A stretch of DNA of 64,000 nucleotides, from assembly GCA_023396065.1 (NCBI GenBank), contig JAEWXF010000007.1, positions 26,508 through 90,507 on the forward strand, read 5' to 3'. The first letter of the stretch is position 1. Each line of letters opens with the position of its first letter. The notes beneath the pieces were generated by a model, which worked only from the letters and a program-made list of their open reading frames with translations, did not search any database and was not told where the DNA came from. Both the position numbers and the translations under genes were made by a program. Origin of the DNA: Methanobacteriota archaeon (GTDB taxonomy: Archaea > Halobacteriota > Methanomicrobia > Methanomicrobiales > Methanocorpusculaceae). Positions 1 through 8,614 of this stretch are shown in pieces.

Positions 1-213
1 GTCTTTTTTGATGATGCGGGCTGCTTCACGGAACTCTCCTGTTTCACAGGCGTGAATGAATGCAGGGATGTCGATACCTACCGGGCAGCCGTTTACACAT
101 TTGGGTTTTTTGCACTGAATACACCGTGCTGCTTCTGCCCGGACTTCTGCCTCGGTAAATCCAAGGTCAACTTCGCAGAAGTCATTGATCCGTTCTGAAG
201 GGTTTCTGTCCAT
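1..213 (-). CDS. NADPH-dependent glutamate synthase-like flavoprotein (GltA/SudA/NfnB type), N-terminal part
   Basis: Only the first 71 codons are in the window; the gene runs off the left edge. The N-terminus carries a cysteine motif of the kind CxxCxxxxCxxxCP (read as CIQCKKPKCVNGCP), which in this family binds a [4Fe-4S] cluster ahead of the FAD and NADPH domains. The ATG at 213 abuts the TAA stop of the upstream gene (214-216), so the two are translationally coupled. The partner is the FAD/[2Fe-2S] subunit, so the pair resembles SudAB or NfnAB, which exchange electrons between NADPH, NADH and ferredoxin. A stand-alone glutamate synthase small subunit is the alternative; without the rest of the gene these cannot be separated. 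Confidence 0.85.
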   Translation of the reverse strand, partial: MDRNPSERINDFCEVDLGFTEAEVRAEAARCIQCKKPKCVNGCPVGIDIPAFIHACETGEFREAARIIKKD

Positions 214-1062
214 TTATTCCACCTTCCTGCAGCGGCATTCGTGCTGTTCTTCACGGAATGCGATTGATGCTTTTTCCTCAGGCATGTACATCCGCTGACG
301 TGCCATGAGATCGTCCCAGTCAACCAGATGCGCATCAAACTCGGGGCCGTCTACACAGGCAAACTTCATTTCGCCGTTGACGATGACACGGCAGGAGCCG
401 CACATGCCGGTGCCGTCCACCATGACGGGGTTGAGGGAGACATAGGTCTTGATGCCGAACGGTTTGGTGACACCGCTGGTGACCTTCATCATCATTCCGG
501 GGCCGATGATCCATACCTTATCGATCTTTCTGCCGCTTTCACAGAGTTCCTTGAGCGGCATGCTGGCAAATCCCTTGATTCCGTAGGAACCGTCATCTGT
601 TGTGACAAACAGTTCATCGCAGATGGCACGCATGTCATCTTCGAAGATCAGGAGGTCTTTATTTCGTGCGCCAATAATGCCGATCACATGGTTTCCCGCA
701 GCTTTTGCGGCCTGAGCAATGATCGGGGTACAGGCAACGCCTACACCGCCGCCGACGATGACGACTGTTTCGTTTCCGGGGGCAATGTCACTCGGCATTC
801 CGAGAGGACCGACTACATCACGCAGGCAGTCACCTGCTTTGAGCGTTGCCAGCAGTTTGGTGGTGGTACCAACTGCCATGAAGGCGATCCGGATGAGGTC
901 TCCGTCGGTTCCGGAGATGGTCAGCGGAACACGTTCCCCTGCTCCGTCGGGGTGAATGATACAGAACTGCCCTGCCTGTGCATTGCGTGCGACCTGCGGT
1001 GCACGAATCCACATCTCAAATACGGCCTCGGATAAGGCTTGTGCTTTCACTATCTCGTACAA
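214..1062 (-). CDS. Ferredoxin-NADP+ reductase / sulfide dehydrogenase-like FAD subunit (SudB/NfnA)
   Basis: A 282-residue cytoplasmic flavoprotein subunit. Visible motifs are the FAD-binding RVPLTIS (about residues 44-50), a glycine-rich NAD(P) motif GGGVGVAC (about 104-111) and a C-terminal [2Fe-2S] set with MCGSC followed by FACVDG. The length fits the dihydroorotate dehydrogenase electron-transfer/NfnA family. No ATG is available at the N-terminus: the start is TTG at 1062, supported by GGAGTGA six bases upstream. It lies directly before the GltA-like gene on the same strand, which in known archaea gives SudAB/NfnAB. Its job is inferred to be pyridine-nucleotide/ferredoxin electron transfer; the bifurcating reaction itself cannot be shown from sequence. 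Confidence 0.85.
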   Translation of the reverse strand: MYEIVKAQALSEAVFEMWIRAPQVARNAQAGQFCIIHPDGAGERVPLTISGTDGDLIRIAFMAVGTTTKLLATLKAGDCLRDVVGPLGMPSDIAPGNETVVIVGGGVGVACTPIIAQAAKAAGNHVIGIIGARNKDLLIFEDDMRAICDELFVTTDDGSYGIKGFASMPLKELCESGRKIDKVWIIGPGMMMKVTSGVTKPFGIKTYVSLNPVMVDGTGMCGSCRVIVNGEMKFACVDGPEFDAHLVDWDDLMARQRMYMPEEKASIAFREEQHECRCRKVE

Positions 1063-1383
1063 TCTTTTTCACTCCGGTTTTATCCACAGGGAGATATGGG
1101 AGTATATTGGTTGCGGGATGACTTTAGGGTTATGAGAGTTGGGTCACTGAGATTTCCATATGATATCATTTCATTTTTTATTATGGAATATGTATCAAAC
1201 GAAATATTTTGGTCGGTGAATGTATCATACTGCCACTTTTTCATGCGTTTTGTGCGTGGGGACCCCTCATTCGCGTTTGATATGGATGAATGAGACAGAC
1301 CGCTTGGTTCTGTTTTCAGTACAGATCAGGTACTGTATCGCATTTCCCGGATGTATCCAAAAAAAAGTTTGAAGGTGTCACGT
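1063..1383. other. Intergenic region without a recognised gene
   Basis: About 320 bases between the nfnA-like gene start and the end of the next minus-strand gene. It is AT-richer than its flanks and should hold the promoter for the nfnA-like operon. The only open frames are short, lack a ribosome site and have no family resemblance. No tRNA-like or strong hairpin structure was seen. Confidence 0.5.
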
Positions 1384-2001
1384 TCAGAGCCTGGAGAGTT
1401 CCAGAGTGATATCCATATTCAGTTTGTCAGAAATTTCCAGTTTCGCAGGGTTTATGGTCATGATAAGTGTGTTTCCCGACATTACAAAGTCAAGGGATTT
1501 GGAACTGTAGGTGCCGCGATACTTGCTGCTTCCAAGGTTTTCCCAGGTGAAGCCGGTTGCGATGGTTTTGTCAAGACCCGGACCCTGTACGAATCCGGAT
1601 ACAGAGGCGGTATGATCTGCGTTGAAGGTTACCGTGGCCTCGCCTGAGTAGACGAAGAGAACTGTCTTGGATCCCTTCCACGTACCAACAATAGGATCAG
1701 GCGTGGGTGCAGGGGTCGGGGAGACGGTAGTCACGGCGGATGGAGATACCCCGCCACTGGAAGAGGAGGCCGTTGCGGTACCTGCAGTAGGGACTACAGT
1801 TGCCGTCGACGATGGTGTCGGAGTTGCTACGGCATGTGTTGCGGTTGGTGGAACGGAAGATGCCGTGGCCTCGGTCGGCGTGAGGGTAGTGGTGACCTCC
1901 CCAGTTGCCGCCGGAGGATACGCAGATCCAATCAGCATGCCGGTTCCAATTCCCGCAAGAAATACACCGAGAAATATCAGGATCTTGACTACAGATGTCA
2001 C
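1384..2001 (-). CDS. Membrane-anchored extracellular protein with GxWxG (lipocalin-like) domain, copy 1
   Basis: A 205-residue protein of unknown function. One N-terminal membrane segment (about residues 5-27) is followed by a long Thr/Ser/Ala/Pro-rich linker (about 28-100) and a C-terminal domain of about 100 residues beginning DPIVGTWKGSK and rich in alternating beta-strand patterns. The design is that of a surface protein held in the membrane with its domain outside. The start is GTG at 2001, preceded by GAGGGTG. It follows its paralogue (2008-2553) by only six bases, so the two form an operon. The domain shares FTWENLG, RGxxxSKSLDF and GPGLDKT patches with the paralogue. Ligand and role are unknown. 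Confidence 0.75.
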   Translation of the reverse strand: MTSVVKILIFLGVFLAGIGTGMLIGSAYPPAATGEVTTTLTPTEATASSVPPTATHAVATPTPSSTATVVPTAGTATASSSSGGVSPSAVTTVSPTPAPTPDPIVGTWKGSKTVLFVYSGEATVTFNADHTASVSGFVQGPGLDKTIATGFTWENLGSSKYRGTYSSKSLDFVMSGNTLIMTINPAKLEISDKLNMDITLELSRL

Positions 2002-2007
2002 CCGGTA

Positions 2008-2553
2008 TTACACCCTCTTCATGTCTATGTCTATGTCCATATCCAGTAAATCGATTACTCCGAACTTTTTCGGGTTGACCGTCATGGTGAGTGTGTCGCC
2101 GGATAGAGAGAAGTCCAGGGATTTGGATGCGGAAACGCCACGGTATGTATTTCCTCCGAGATTTTCCCAGGTGAAGTCGACGGAGAATGTTTTATCCAGT
2201 CCTGGCCCCCGGAAGTATCCCTCAGCGTGGGCGGAGTGATCAGAATTGAAGGTGACGGTTCCTTCTCCGTTGTATGATACCAGGATGAGGGAAATGGTTT
2301 TTGTGCCGGTCCACGTACCGATGACGGGGTCCACGGATGTTTGCCCCGAAGGAGCGGTGCCGGTTGTCCCGGTACTTCCTGAGGATGATGAGCTCTGAGA
2401 TGCGGGAGCTGCTGCGTGTCCTTCGTTCTCCTGAGCACTGCCGGCGTTCAGGAGAATGATTCCTGCTGCAGCGGCTGCTACACAGAGGATAATAAGTATT
2501 CCTGCAATGAGTTTCACGGGCAGGGGTTTCTGCTCTGGTTCAGTATCTGCCAT
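2008..2553 (-). CDS. Membrane-anchored extracellular protein with GxWxG (lipocalin-like) domain, copy 2
   Basis: A 181-residue paralogue of the downstream gene. It has a basic N-terminus, a membrane helix at about residues 14-36, a Ser/Gly/Thr-rich linker and a domain starting DPVIGTWTGTK at about residue 75. Shared patches with copy 1 include GPGLDKT, FTWENLGG and KSLDF, so the two arose by tandem duplication. It is the first gene of the pair and should carry the promoter, which would lie just upstream of 2553. A secreted binding protein of beta-barrel fold is the most I would infer; no catalytic residues are evident. Confidence 0.75.
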   Translation of the reverse strand: MADTEPEQKPLPVKLIAGILIILCVAAAAAGIILLNAGSAQENEGHAAAPASQSSSSSGSTGTTGTAPSGQTSVDPVIGTWTGTKTISLILVSYNGEGTVTFNSDHSAHAEGYFRGPGLDKTFSVDFTWENLGGNTYRGVSASKSLDFSLSGDTLTMTVNPKKFGVIDLLDMDIDIDMKRV

Positions 2554-2883
2554 ATGTACTGTTGTATTTGATTTTCCAATAAGAAGAGTTTGTCCAATTA
2601 CGATTTTCCCTGGTTTTCACACGTAAGATTGCCGGATTTCTGAATTCGGGGTATGTCACGACACTGTTTCCAATACAAGACGGATCCCGCGTGATAGAGA
2701 AGCAGGTCTTCGAGTGGTTGATATAGATCACATTCATACTGAACGTAACCCCGGGTCTGCGCGCAACTTCACCGCATGGGGCATCCCCTTCTCTACCCCG
2801 AGATATATGAGTAGCCTTTATCATTGTAGAGACCCTAATCTAAAGGATACGCTTTGGGTCTCAATGGCCGGGGGATGAGTATT
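2554..2883. other. Divergent intergenic region
   Basis: About 330 bases between the divergently transcribed membrane protein and the UPF0147 gene. It must contain both promoters. AT-rich stretches resembling TATA elements occur on both sides, and a GC-rich stretch sits near 2750-2800. No gene or tRNA-like fold was recognised. Confidence 0.5.
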
Positions 2884-3147
2884 ATGGCAAATCCGGATGA
2901 TATGATTAAGCAGTGTGTAATGATGCTGCAGGCAATGAGCGAGGACAACACAATTCCTCGTAATATTCGCCGTGTTGCAGATGAAACGAAGAATATTCTT
3001 CTTGATGAGAAAAAAACGACGGGACTCCGGGCCGCAAGTGCTCTTTCCAAAATTGATGAGATCAGTAATGATCCTAATATGCCGGTGCACGCACGGACCA
3101 GAATCTGGGAACTGGCTTCCACGCTGGAAGCAGTCCCCCTCGATTAA
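2884..3147 (+). CDS. UPF0147 family protein
   Basis: A small, all-helical archaeal protein of 87 residues whose function is not known. The sequence has the family's regular pattern of helices with NTIPRNIRRVADE near the start and NDPNMPVHARTRIWEL near the end. I chose the ATG at 2884 (MANPDD) rather than ATGs at 2854 or 2875, because GGGGGATGA lies eight bases before it and 87 residues matches the family length. It is convergent with the DUF1922 gene, whose stop lies nine bases away. Confidence 0.85.
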   Translation: MANPDDMIKQCVMMLQAMSEDNTIPRNIRRVADETKNILLDEKKTTGLRAASALSKIDEISNDPNMPVHARTRIWELASTLEAVPLD

Positions 3148-3155
3148 TTTTTTTA

Positions 3156-3419
3156 TCAACGATTTTCTTTCCGCAGAGTATCCGCTGCAGAGAAGGATGC
3201 AAGCTGTTCAGCCGAGGTAAATCCTGAGTTTTTCCGGGCAGTTATCTGTCGCAGCATCTCGCCTGCACAATCTGCAGATGCAGATTCAGCGATACGCGGA
3301 ACCTTGGCAAGATCAATTTTATGGCCGCACTGACAGGTCTTTGTTGCCCGGGAGAGATCGGCGACCATCAGACGCCGGCACCGGCTGCAGCCGATTACAG
3401 CAAATCCGGAAGAGGTCAT
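3156..3419 (-). CDS. DUF1922-type zinc-binding small protein
   Basis: An 87-residue protein with two cysteine pairs, GCSRCRRL (about residues 10-17) and CQCGHKIDL (about 29-37), forming a rubredoxin-like metal site as in archaeal DUF1922 proteins. The C-terminal half is helical with basic residues. Function is unknown; a nucleic-acid or protein-interaction role is typical of such small zinc proteins but is not shown. It is transcribed away from uvrA. Confidence 0.75.
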   Translation of the reverse strand: MTSSGFAVIGCSRCRRLMVADLSRATKTCQCGHKIDLAKVPRIAESASADCAGEMLRQITARKNSGFTSAEQLASFSAADTLRKENR

Positions 3420-3630
3420 ATGAAGAAGATTTGACCCGGTCTGCTATATTTCTAACGTGTGATTGTCCGATCTGCTGATCGGACAACCCCACAAAAAATA
3501 GAGTGGCGCGACCCACTCGCGAACCGGTGAAAAACTATTTGCCCGGAGCTGACAGACGGGATACGTCAGGCTCAGGTCATGCCTGAACCTCACATTAGAA
3601 ATACCGTGGATCAAATACTATTCTATTCTC
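3420..3630. other. Divergent promoter region with two small hairpins
   Basis: About 210 bases between the DUF1922 gene and uvrA. It contains a 6-bp perfect stem GAGTGG/CCACTC (3501-3518) and a second stem-loop with TCAGGC/GCCTGA arms near 3567-3587. An AT-rich TATA-like stretch (near 3612-3625) sits too close to the uvrA ATG for a long leader, so uvrA may be leaderless. No complete tRNA fold could be made. Confidence 0.4.
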
Positions 3631-6444
3631 ATGAAAAATCTGGTTGTGAAGGGTGCACGTCAGCACAATCTTCAGAATATCACCATAGAACTCCCGCGCG
3701 ACAAGCTTATCGTTATAACCGGAGTGTCCGGCTCGGGAAAATCCACTCTGGCGTTTGATACCATCTATGCCGAAGGCCAGAGGAGATACGTGGAGTCCCT
3801 GTCCGCCTACGCCCGGCAGTTCCTCGGACAGATGAACAAACCAGATGTGGACAGTATCGAAGGTCTGTCCCCTGCAATATCCATCGAACAAAAAACCACC
3901 TCAAAAAACCCCAGATCTACCGTTGGAACCGTCACCGAGATTTATGACTACCTTCGTCTGCTATACGCCAGAATCGGAACTCCCTACTGTCCGAAACATC
4001 AGGTCAAAATAGAATCGCGAAGTCCCGAACAGATTGCCGATGATATTACCGCGGACTTTCCTCCCGGAGAGATGGTAACCGTCCTTGCACCGGTTGTCAG
4101 AAAGAAAAAGGGAACCTATGAACAGCTGTTTCGGAACCTCAACGCCGACGGGTTTACCCGTGTCCGGGTAGACGGCATCTTCCACCGGACCGATGAAGAG
4201 ATCAAACTTGCCCGGTATGTGATGCACAATATTGACATTGTCATTGACCGGCTGGACACAACTGACCGGAGCAGGCTGGTCGAAGCAATCGAGTCGGCAC
4301 TCACCCGGGCGGAAGACGGACTGGTCTATGCCGCAGGTCCGGAAAATCAGGAACGTGTGTATTCATCCCGGCTTGCCTGTCCGGTCTGCGGTTTCTCCTT
4401 TGAGGAGCTGCAGCCGCGAATGTTCTCCTTCAATAGTCCGTTCGGGGCGTGTCCGACATGTAACGGTCTTGGGATTCAGATGAAGTTCGATCCGGATCTG
4501 ATTATCCCTGACAAATCAAAGTCTATTGCTGACGGAGCGGTTGCGATCTACCGGAACTTCCTTGACGGGTACCGGGTCCAGTATCTGGATGCAGTCGCAA
4601 AACATCTGGGATTTTCCATGATGACGTCGATCAGCGAACTGACCGAGGCGCAGTACAACGGGCTGATGTACGGTACGCAGGAAACACTGCGGTTTGTGAT
4701 GGCCTCAAAGAATGCGGAATGGGCACACAACGGGCCATGGGAAGGTCTGCTTCCGCAGACTGAACGGCTGTACCGGGAGACGAAGTCCGAGTACCGCAAA
4801 GAGGAACTGGAAAAGTTCATGCGGGTACTTCCCTGTCCGGACTGTCACGGCAAACGTCTCAAAGATCATGTGCTGTCCGTAAAGATTGGCGGAAAGTCCA
4901 TTGCTGCAGTCACGGATCTCTCAATTGATGATGCAATCGTGTTTTTCCGGGAACTGCCGCTGACGACGAAGGAACAGGAGATTGCCAAACTGATTCTTCG
5001 GGAGATTGATTCACGGCTGGTGTTTCTCCAGCAGGTAGGACTCGGATATCTGACATTGTCCCGGAATGCCGGAACACTTTCGGGCGGGGAAGCCCAGAGA
5101 ATCCGGCTGGCAACACAGATCGGCTCGAATCTGATGGGTGTTTTGTATATTCTGGATGAACCCTCGATTGGTCTGCATCAGCGGGATAATCAGTTGCTGA
5201 TTGCAACCCTGCAGCATCTGCGTGATCTGGGGAACACGCTGATCGTGGTGGAACATGATGAGGATACTATCCGGTCGGCAGATTATGTTGTGGATATCGG
5301 TCCGGGTGCGGGGGTTCACGGCGGGCATGTGGTTGCGCAAGGGACACCTGAGGAGGTTGCAGCAACCCCTGAGTCCCTGACTGGTCAGTATCTGAACGGG
5401 ATACTGGAGATTCCCGTCCCGACAACCCGGCGCCCGGCAAAGAAGTTTATCCGGCTGAACGGCTGTACGGAGAACAATCTGAAAAATGTGAATGCAGCAA
5501 TTCCGATGGGTGTGCTGACGGTGATTACCGGAGTGTCAGGTTCAGGGAAGTCAACCCTGATCTATGATACGCTGTATCAGGCGCTGATGAAGGAGCTGTA
5601 CAAATCCCGCGTGACACCGGGTGCCTACAAAGAGTTGATCTTTGAGTCGGAGATTGATAAGGTGATTGTGATTGATCAGTCACCAATCGGCAGAACGCCG
5701 AGATCAAATCCTGCGACGTATACGAAGGTGTTTGATGATATCAGAAAGCTGTTTGCCGAGACGAAGGAGGCGAAGCTTCGCGGATATGATCCAGGCCGGT
5801 TTTCGTTTAATCTGAAAGGCGGACGGTGTGAGGCATGTCAGGGTGACGGCGTGATGAAGATTGAGATGAACTTCCTGCCGGATGTGTATATTGACTGTGA
5901 GGAGTGTAAGGGGACGCGGTATAATGCGGAGACGCTGGAGGTGCGGTATAAGGATAAGTCGATTGCGGATGTGCTGAATATGAGTGTGGATGAGGCGCTG
6001 GATCTGTTTGAGAATGTGCCGAATATCCGTGCGAAGCTGCAGACGCTGGCGGATGTGGGACTCGGCTATATTAAACTGGGGCAGAGTTCAACGACGCTGT
6101 CGGGCGGAGAGGCACAGCGGATTAAGCTTACCCGGGAGCTGGCAAAGCGGGCGACGGGAAAGACGGTGTATCTGCTGGATGAACCGACGACCGGGCTGCA
6201 TTTCCATGATGTGAAGAAGCTGATCGGGGTTCTGGACAGTCTGGTGGCGAAGGGGAATACCGTTGTTGTGATTGAGCATAATCTGGATGTGATTAAGTGT
6301 GCGGATTATCTGATTGATCTCGGTCCGGAAGGCGGAAAGGCGGGAGGAAAGATTATTGCGGTGGGAACACCGGAGGAGGTGGCACAGGTGAAAAAGAGTT
6401 ACACCGGAAAGTTCCTGAAAAAGATGCTGAAGATGGTGAACTGA
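3631..6444 (+). CDS. uvrA: Excinuclease ABC subunit A
   Basis: The 937-residue DNA damage-recognition ATPase of nucleotide excision repair, which loads UvrB at lesions. Both ABC modules are complete: Walker A GVSGSGKST at residues 31-39 and again near 632-641, and signatures LSGGEAQRIRL and LSGGEAQRIKL, each followed by a Walker B ending in LDEP. Zinc-binding cysteine sets are present (CPVCGFSF...CPTCNG in the first half; CEACQGDG...CEECKG in the second). Length is normal. uvrB and uvrC are not in this window. UvrABC is a bacterial system found in some methanogens by transfer. It is a single-gene unit flanked by intergenic gaps. Confidence 0.97.
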   Translation: MKNLVVKGARQHNLQNITIELPRDKLIVITGVSGSGKSTLAFDTIYAEGQRRYVESLSAYARQFLGQMNKPDVDSIEGLSPAISIEQKTTSKNPRSTVGTVTEIYDYLRLLYARIGTPYCPKHQVKIESRSPEQIADDITADFPPGEMVTVLAPVVRKKKGTYEQLFRNLNADGFTRVRVDGIFHRTDEEIKLARYVMHNIDIVIDRLDTTDRSRLVEAIESALTRAEDGLVYAAGPENQERVYSSRLACPVCGFSFEELQPRMFSFNSPFGACPTCNGLGIQMKFDPDLIIPDKSKSIADGAVAIYRNFLDGYRVQYLDAVAKHLGFSMMTSISELTEAQYNGLMYGTQETLRFVMASKNAEWAHNGPWEGLLPQTERLYRETKSEYRKEELEKFMRVLPCPDCHGKRLKDHVLSVKIGGKSIAAVTDLSIDDAIVFFRELPLTTKEQEIAKLILREIDSRLVFLQQVGLGYLTLSRNAGTLSGGEAQRIRLATQIGSNLMGVLYILDEPSIGLHQRDNQLLIATLQHLRDLGNTLIVVEHDEDTIRSADYVVDIGPGAGVHGGHVVAQGTPEEVAATPESLTGQYLNGILEIPVPTTRRPAKKFIRLNGCTENNLKNVNAAIPMGVLTVITGVSGSGKSTLIYDTLYQALMKELYKSRVTPGAYKELIFESEIDKVIVIDQSPIGRTPRSNPATYTKVFDDIRKLFAETKEAKLRGYDPGRFSFNLKGGRCEACQGDGVMKIEMNFLPDVYIDCEECKGTRYNAETLEVRYKDKSIADVLNMSVDEALDLFENVPNIRAKLQTLADVGLGYIKLGQSSTTLSGGEAQRIKLTRELAKRATGKTVYLLDEPTTGLHFHDVKKLIGVLDSLVAKGNTVVVIEHNLDVIKCADYLIDLGPEGGKAGGKIIAVGTPEEVAQVKKSYTGKFLKKMLKMVN

Positions 6445-6859
6445 ACAACGTTCCTCTTTTTCGCGGGAGAATGCCCGGTCAAAAAAGACCATCACCTTCA
6501 AAAACGTCACGTATCATAAATATCATGATACTCTGATTTGAAACACGAAAAAAATGTCAAAAACATCATCCCAAATTGCCCCCTGGCAGATGTCTTCTAT
6601 TGACCTCCATAAACGGGATATGAGGCAAGAAAACATTCGGGATGATCTCTGGTATACCCTGATAGTGCCCGGTTTTGGCAGAATGCTTGCTTAGATTTGG
6701 AATTTACCCCGGGAAATTGGTTATTTTAGTGAGGGTCCGGTATCCTTTTACCCGGATGTCCGGTTCAGGTACAATCAGGCATCGGTCATCTGGCGAAGGT
6801 CGCAATCTCTATCATACCACGAGCCCAAATAATACCCAAGAACAGATAAGGAGACAGTT
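6445..6859. other. Long intergenic region with a dispersed repeat copy
   Basis: About 415 bases with no convincing gene between uvrA and the pyrophosphatase. The short open frame in its right half lacks a ribosome site and looks random. The left part holds a repeat of about 120 bases that recurs near 62.6 kb (listed separately). The right end carries the pyrophosphatase ribosome site AGGAGA near 6848-6853. Confidence 0.6.
6513..6636. repeat. Dispersed intergenic repeat, family 1, copy A
   Basis: Roughly 120 bases that align with 62578-62695. Shared blocks in order are a palindromic TATCATGATA, GAAACAC, a run AAAA..GTCAAAAAC or its variant, CTCATCC/ATCATCC, CAGATGTC, TCTAT, GAC, CATAAACGG and TGAGGC. 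Both copies are non-coding and intergenic. Two copies this similar in unrelated places point to a conserved RNA, a regulatory element or a decayed mobile element. I cannot tell which. Confidence 0.6.
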
Positions 6860-8482
6860 GTGAAATCCACCTATGTAATCGGACACCGTCATCCGGATAC
6901 GGATAGTATCTGCAGTGTGATCGGCTACGCCGCTTATCTCAATAGTCTGGGCCGGGGTCAGTATCTCGCCGCACGATGCGGTGAGATGAACGCCGAGTCA
7001 AAGTTCGCCCTGAATAAGTTTGGTGTGGACGGACCGGTGTTGGTCCTGAGCGTTGAACCGTCGGTTTCCGATATTCCGTTTACCTATCCGCAGAGTGCAA
7101 CTGCGGATACACCTACGATTGATGTCATAGACACCATGGATGCAAATGATCTGCGGAACCTGCCGATTACCGATGCGTCCGGACATCTGATCGGTCTGGT
7201 GAGTGAACACGGCCTGGCCCGCGCGTATGTAAGTAATGTAAAAATGGAGGCACTTTCGGTGTCCCCGATTCCGGTTGACACTCTGGCACGCATTCTCCAT
7301 GCGATGGTCCGGGTAAAGAACCATGAGGTCCTGGAAGGCTCTGTATATATTTCAATTGATGCCCTGCATGTAATCCTGTCCCGCATTACCGCAAAAGACA
7401 TTGCAATCGTCGGAGATGATGAACCCACCCAGCTGGCTCTGGTTTCTGCAGGTATTGCTGCGCTGATCATCGCGGACTCTGCTCCGGTGGGAGAACGTCT
7501 GCTGACGGCAGCAAAAGCACGGAGTGTAACGGTGCTTTCTACGGACGTGGACGCATTCGGCGTTGCAAAAATGATCCATCTGACTTTGCCGGCAGAGAGA
7601 ATCATGGCAACCGATGTGCCGACGGTACATATGGGAGATACGCTTGAGTACGTCAAACAGCTGGTCTCCAACTCCAAATACAGGACAGCCTGTGTGGTTG
7701 ACGAGGCAGGAAAACTGCTCGGTACGATCTCCCGCAACTCCCTGATGGAGGATGTGGCAAAATCGGTGATCCTCCTTGATCACAATGAATACAGTCAGGC
7801 GGTTGACGGAATTGAGACCGCAGATATCATTGAGATTATTGACCACCACAGGCTTGGGGCAATGACCACACTCCGGCCGATCCGCTTTGATCTGGAACCG
7901 GTTGGTTCCACGTCAACGATTGTTACCAGCCGGTTTATGGAAAGCGGGATCACACCGGATACAGGGGTAGCGGGAGCACTCCTCTCCGGGATTCTTTCCG
8001 ATACCCTTGGCCTGAAGATGTCAACCACTACTCCCATGGATGAGAAAGCGGTTGTATTTCTGGCAGAAATTGCCGGGGTTGATCCGCAGGCATATGCTCA
8101 GGAGCTGATTGCCGAAGGTATGTCGCTTTCCGGTGTGTCGCATACAGAACTCCTGGAACGGGACACCAAAGAGTACAATCTGTCCGGGAAACGGGTTGTG
8201 GTTGCTCAGGTCCTGACACCGTCGTATGAGTATGCCCAGAGCCAGACCGCTGAGATTTATGCAGCACTGCATGAAAAAATGCAGGAGATAAATGCGCCGG
8301 ACATCTATATTGCTCTCTATACCAGTGTCTCTGAGATGGGATCGGATATGTTTGCGGTTGCAGATGAGGGGACGATGATGAAGATGCACTGGGGAACGAA
8401 ACCGCTGCATCTTGAAGGGGTTGTGTCCCGGAAAAAAGATTTCGTACCGCGGTTTGGAAAACTCCTCTCAAATTCCTTTTAA
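6860..8482 (+). CDS. Putative manganese-dependent inorganic pyrophosphatase with CBS and DRTGG domains
   Basis: A 540-residue family II pyrophosphatase that would hydrolyse pyrophosphate in the cytoplasm. The DHH catalytic part begins GHRHPDTDSIC (residues 8-18), is interrupted by a regulatory insert (CBS, DRTGG, CBS; about residues 70-310), then resumes with IIDHHRLG, a GSTST element and SDTLGLKM. The C-terminal DHHA2 part ends with RKKD. In characterised CBS-PPases the CBS pair binds adenine nucleotides and tunes activity, and diadenosine polyphosphates can activate forms with DRTGG. The start is GTG at 6860, chosen because AGGAGA lies seven bases before it. It is a single-gene unit. Confidence 0.9.
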   Translation: MKSTYVIGHRHPDTDSICSVIGYAAYLNSLGRGQYLAARCGEMNAESKFALNKFGVDGPVLVLSVEPSVSDIPFTYPQSATADTPTIDVIDTMDANDLRNLPITDASGHLIGLVSEHGLARAYVSNVKMEALSVSPIPVDTLARILHAMVRVKNHEVLEGSVYISIDALHVILSRITAKDIAIVGDDEPTQLALVSAGIAALIIADSAPVGERLLTAAKARSVTVLSTDVDAFGVAKMIHLTLPAERIMATDVPTVHMGDTLEYVKQLVSNSKYRTACVVDEAGKLLGTISRNSLMEDVAKSVILLDHNEYSQAVDGIETADIIEIIDHHRLGAMTTLRPIRFDLEPVGSTSTIVTSRFMESGITPDTGVAGALLSGILSDTLGLKMSTTTPMDEKAVVFLAEIAGVDPQAYAQELIAEGMSLSGVSHTELLERDTKEYNLSGKRVVVAQVLTPSYEYAQSQTAEIYAALHEKMQEINAPDIYIALYTSVSEMGSDMFAVADEGTMMKMHWGTKPLHLEGVVSRKKDFVPRFGKLLSNSF

Positions 8483-8614
8483 TCTTTTTTCATACCCGGA
8501 AATGTGCCGCTGTATTCTGAAAAAAAGTATCTCTATCCGTACGTTCATAGGGTTCCAGAGTACATATTCCAGTAACCAGTGCCGGAAATATCCGGCTGGC
8601 AGAAGATGATATCT

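Noticed and set aside
328..1035. Long open frame opposite the NfnA-like gene
   Set aside because: It is the antisense shadow of a gene with clear FAD, NAD and Fe-S motifs; its own translation has no family pattern.
1039..1293. Short plus-strand frame in the first intergenic gap
   Set aside because: No ribosome site, aromatic-rich random composition and overlap with the nfnA-like start.
3490..3590. Possible tRNA in front of uvrA
   Set aside because: Two hairpins are present but no T-arm TTCGAAT or 7-bp acceptor stem could be paired.
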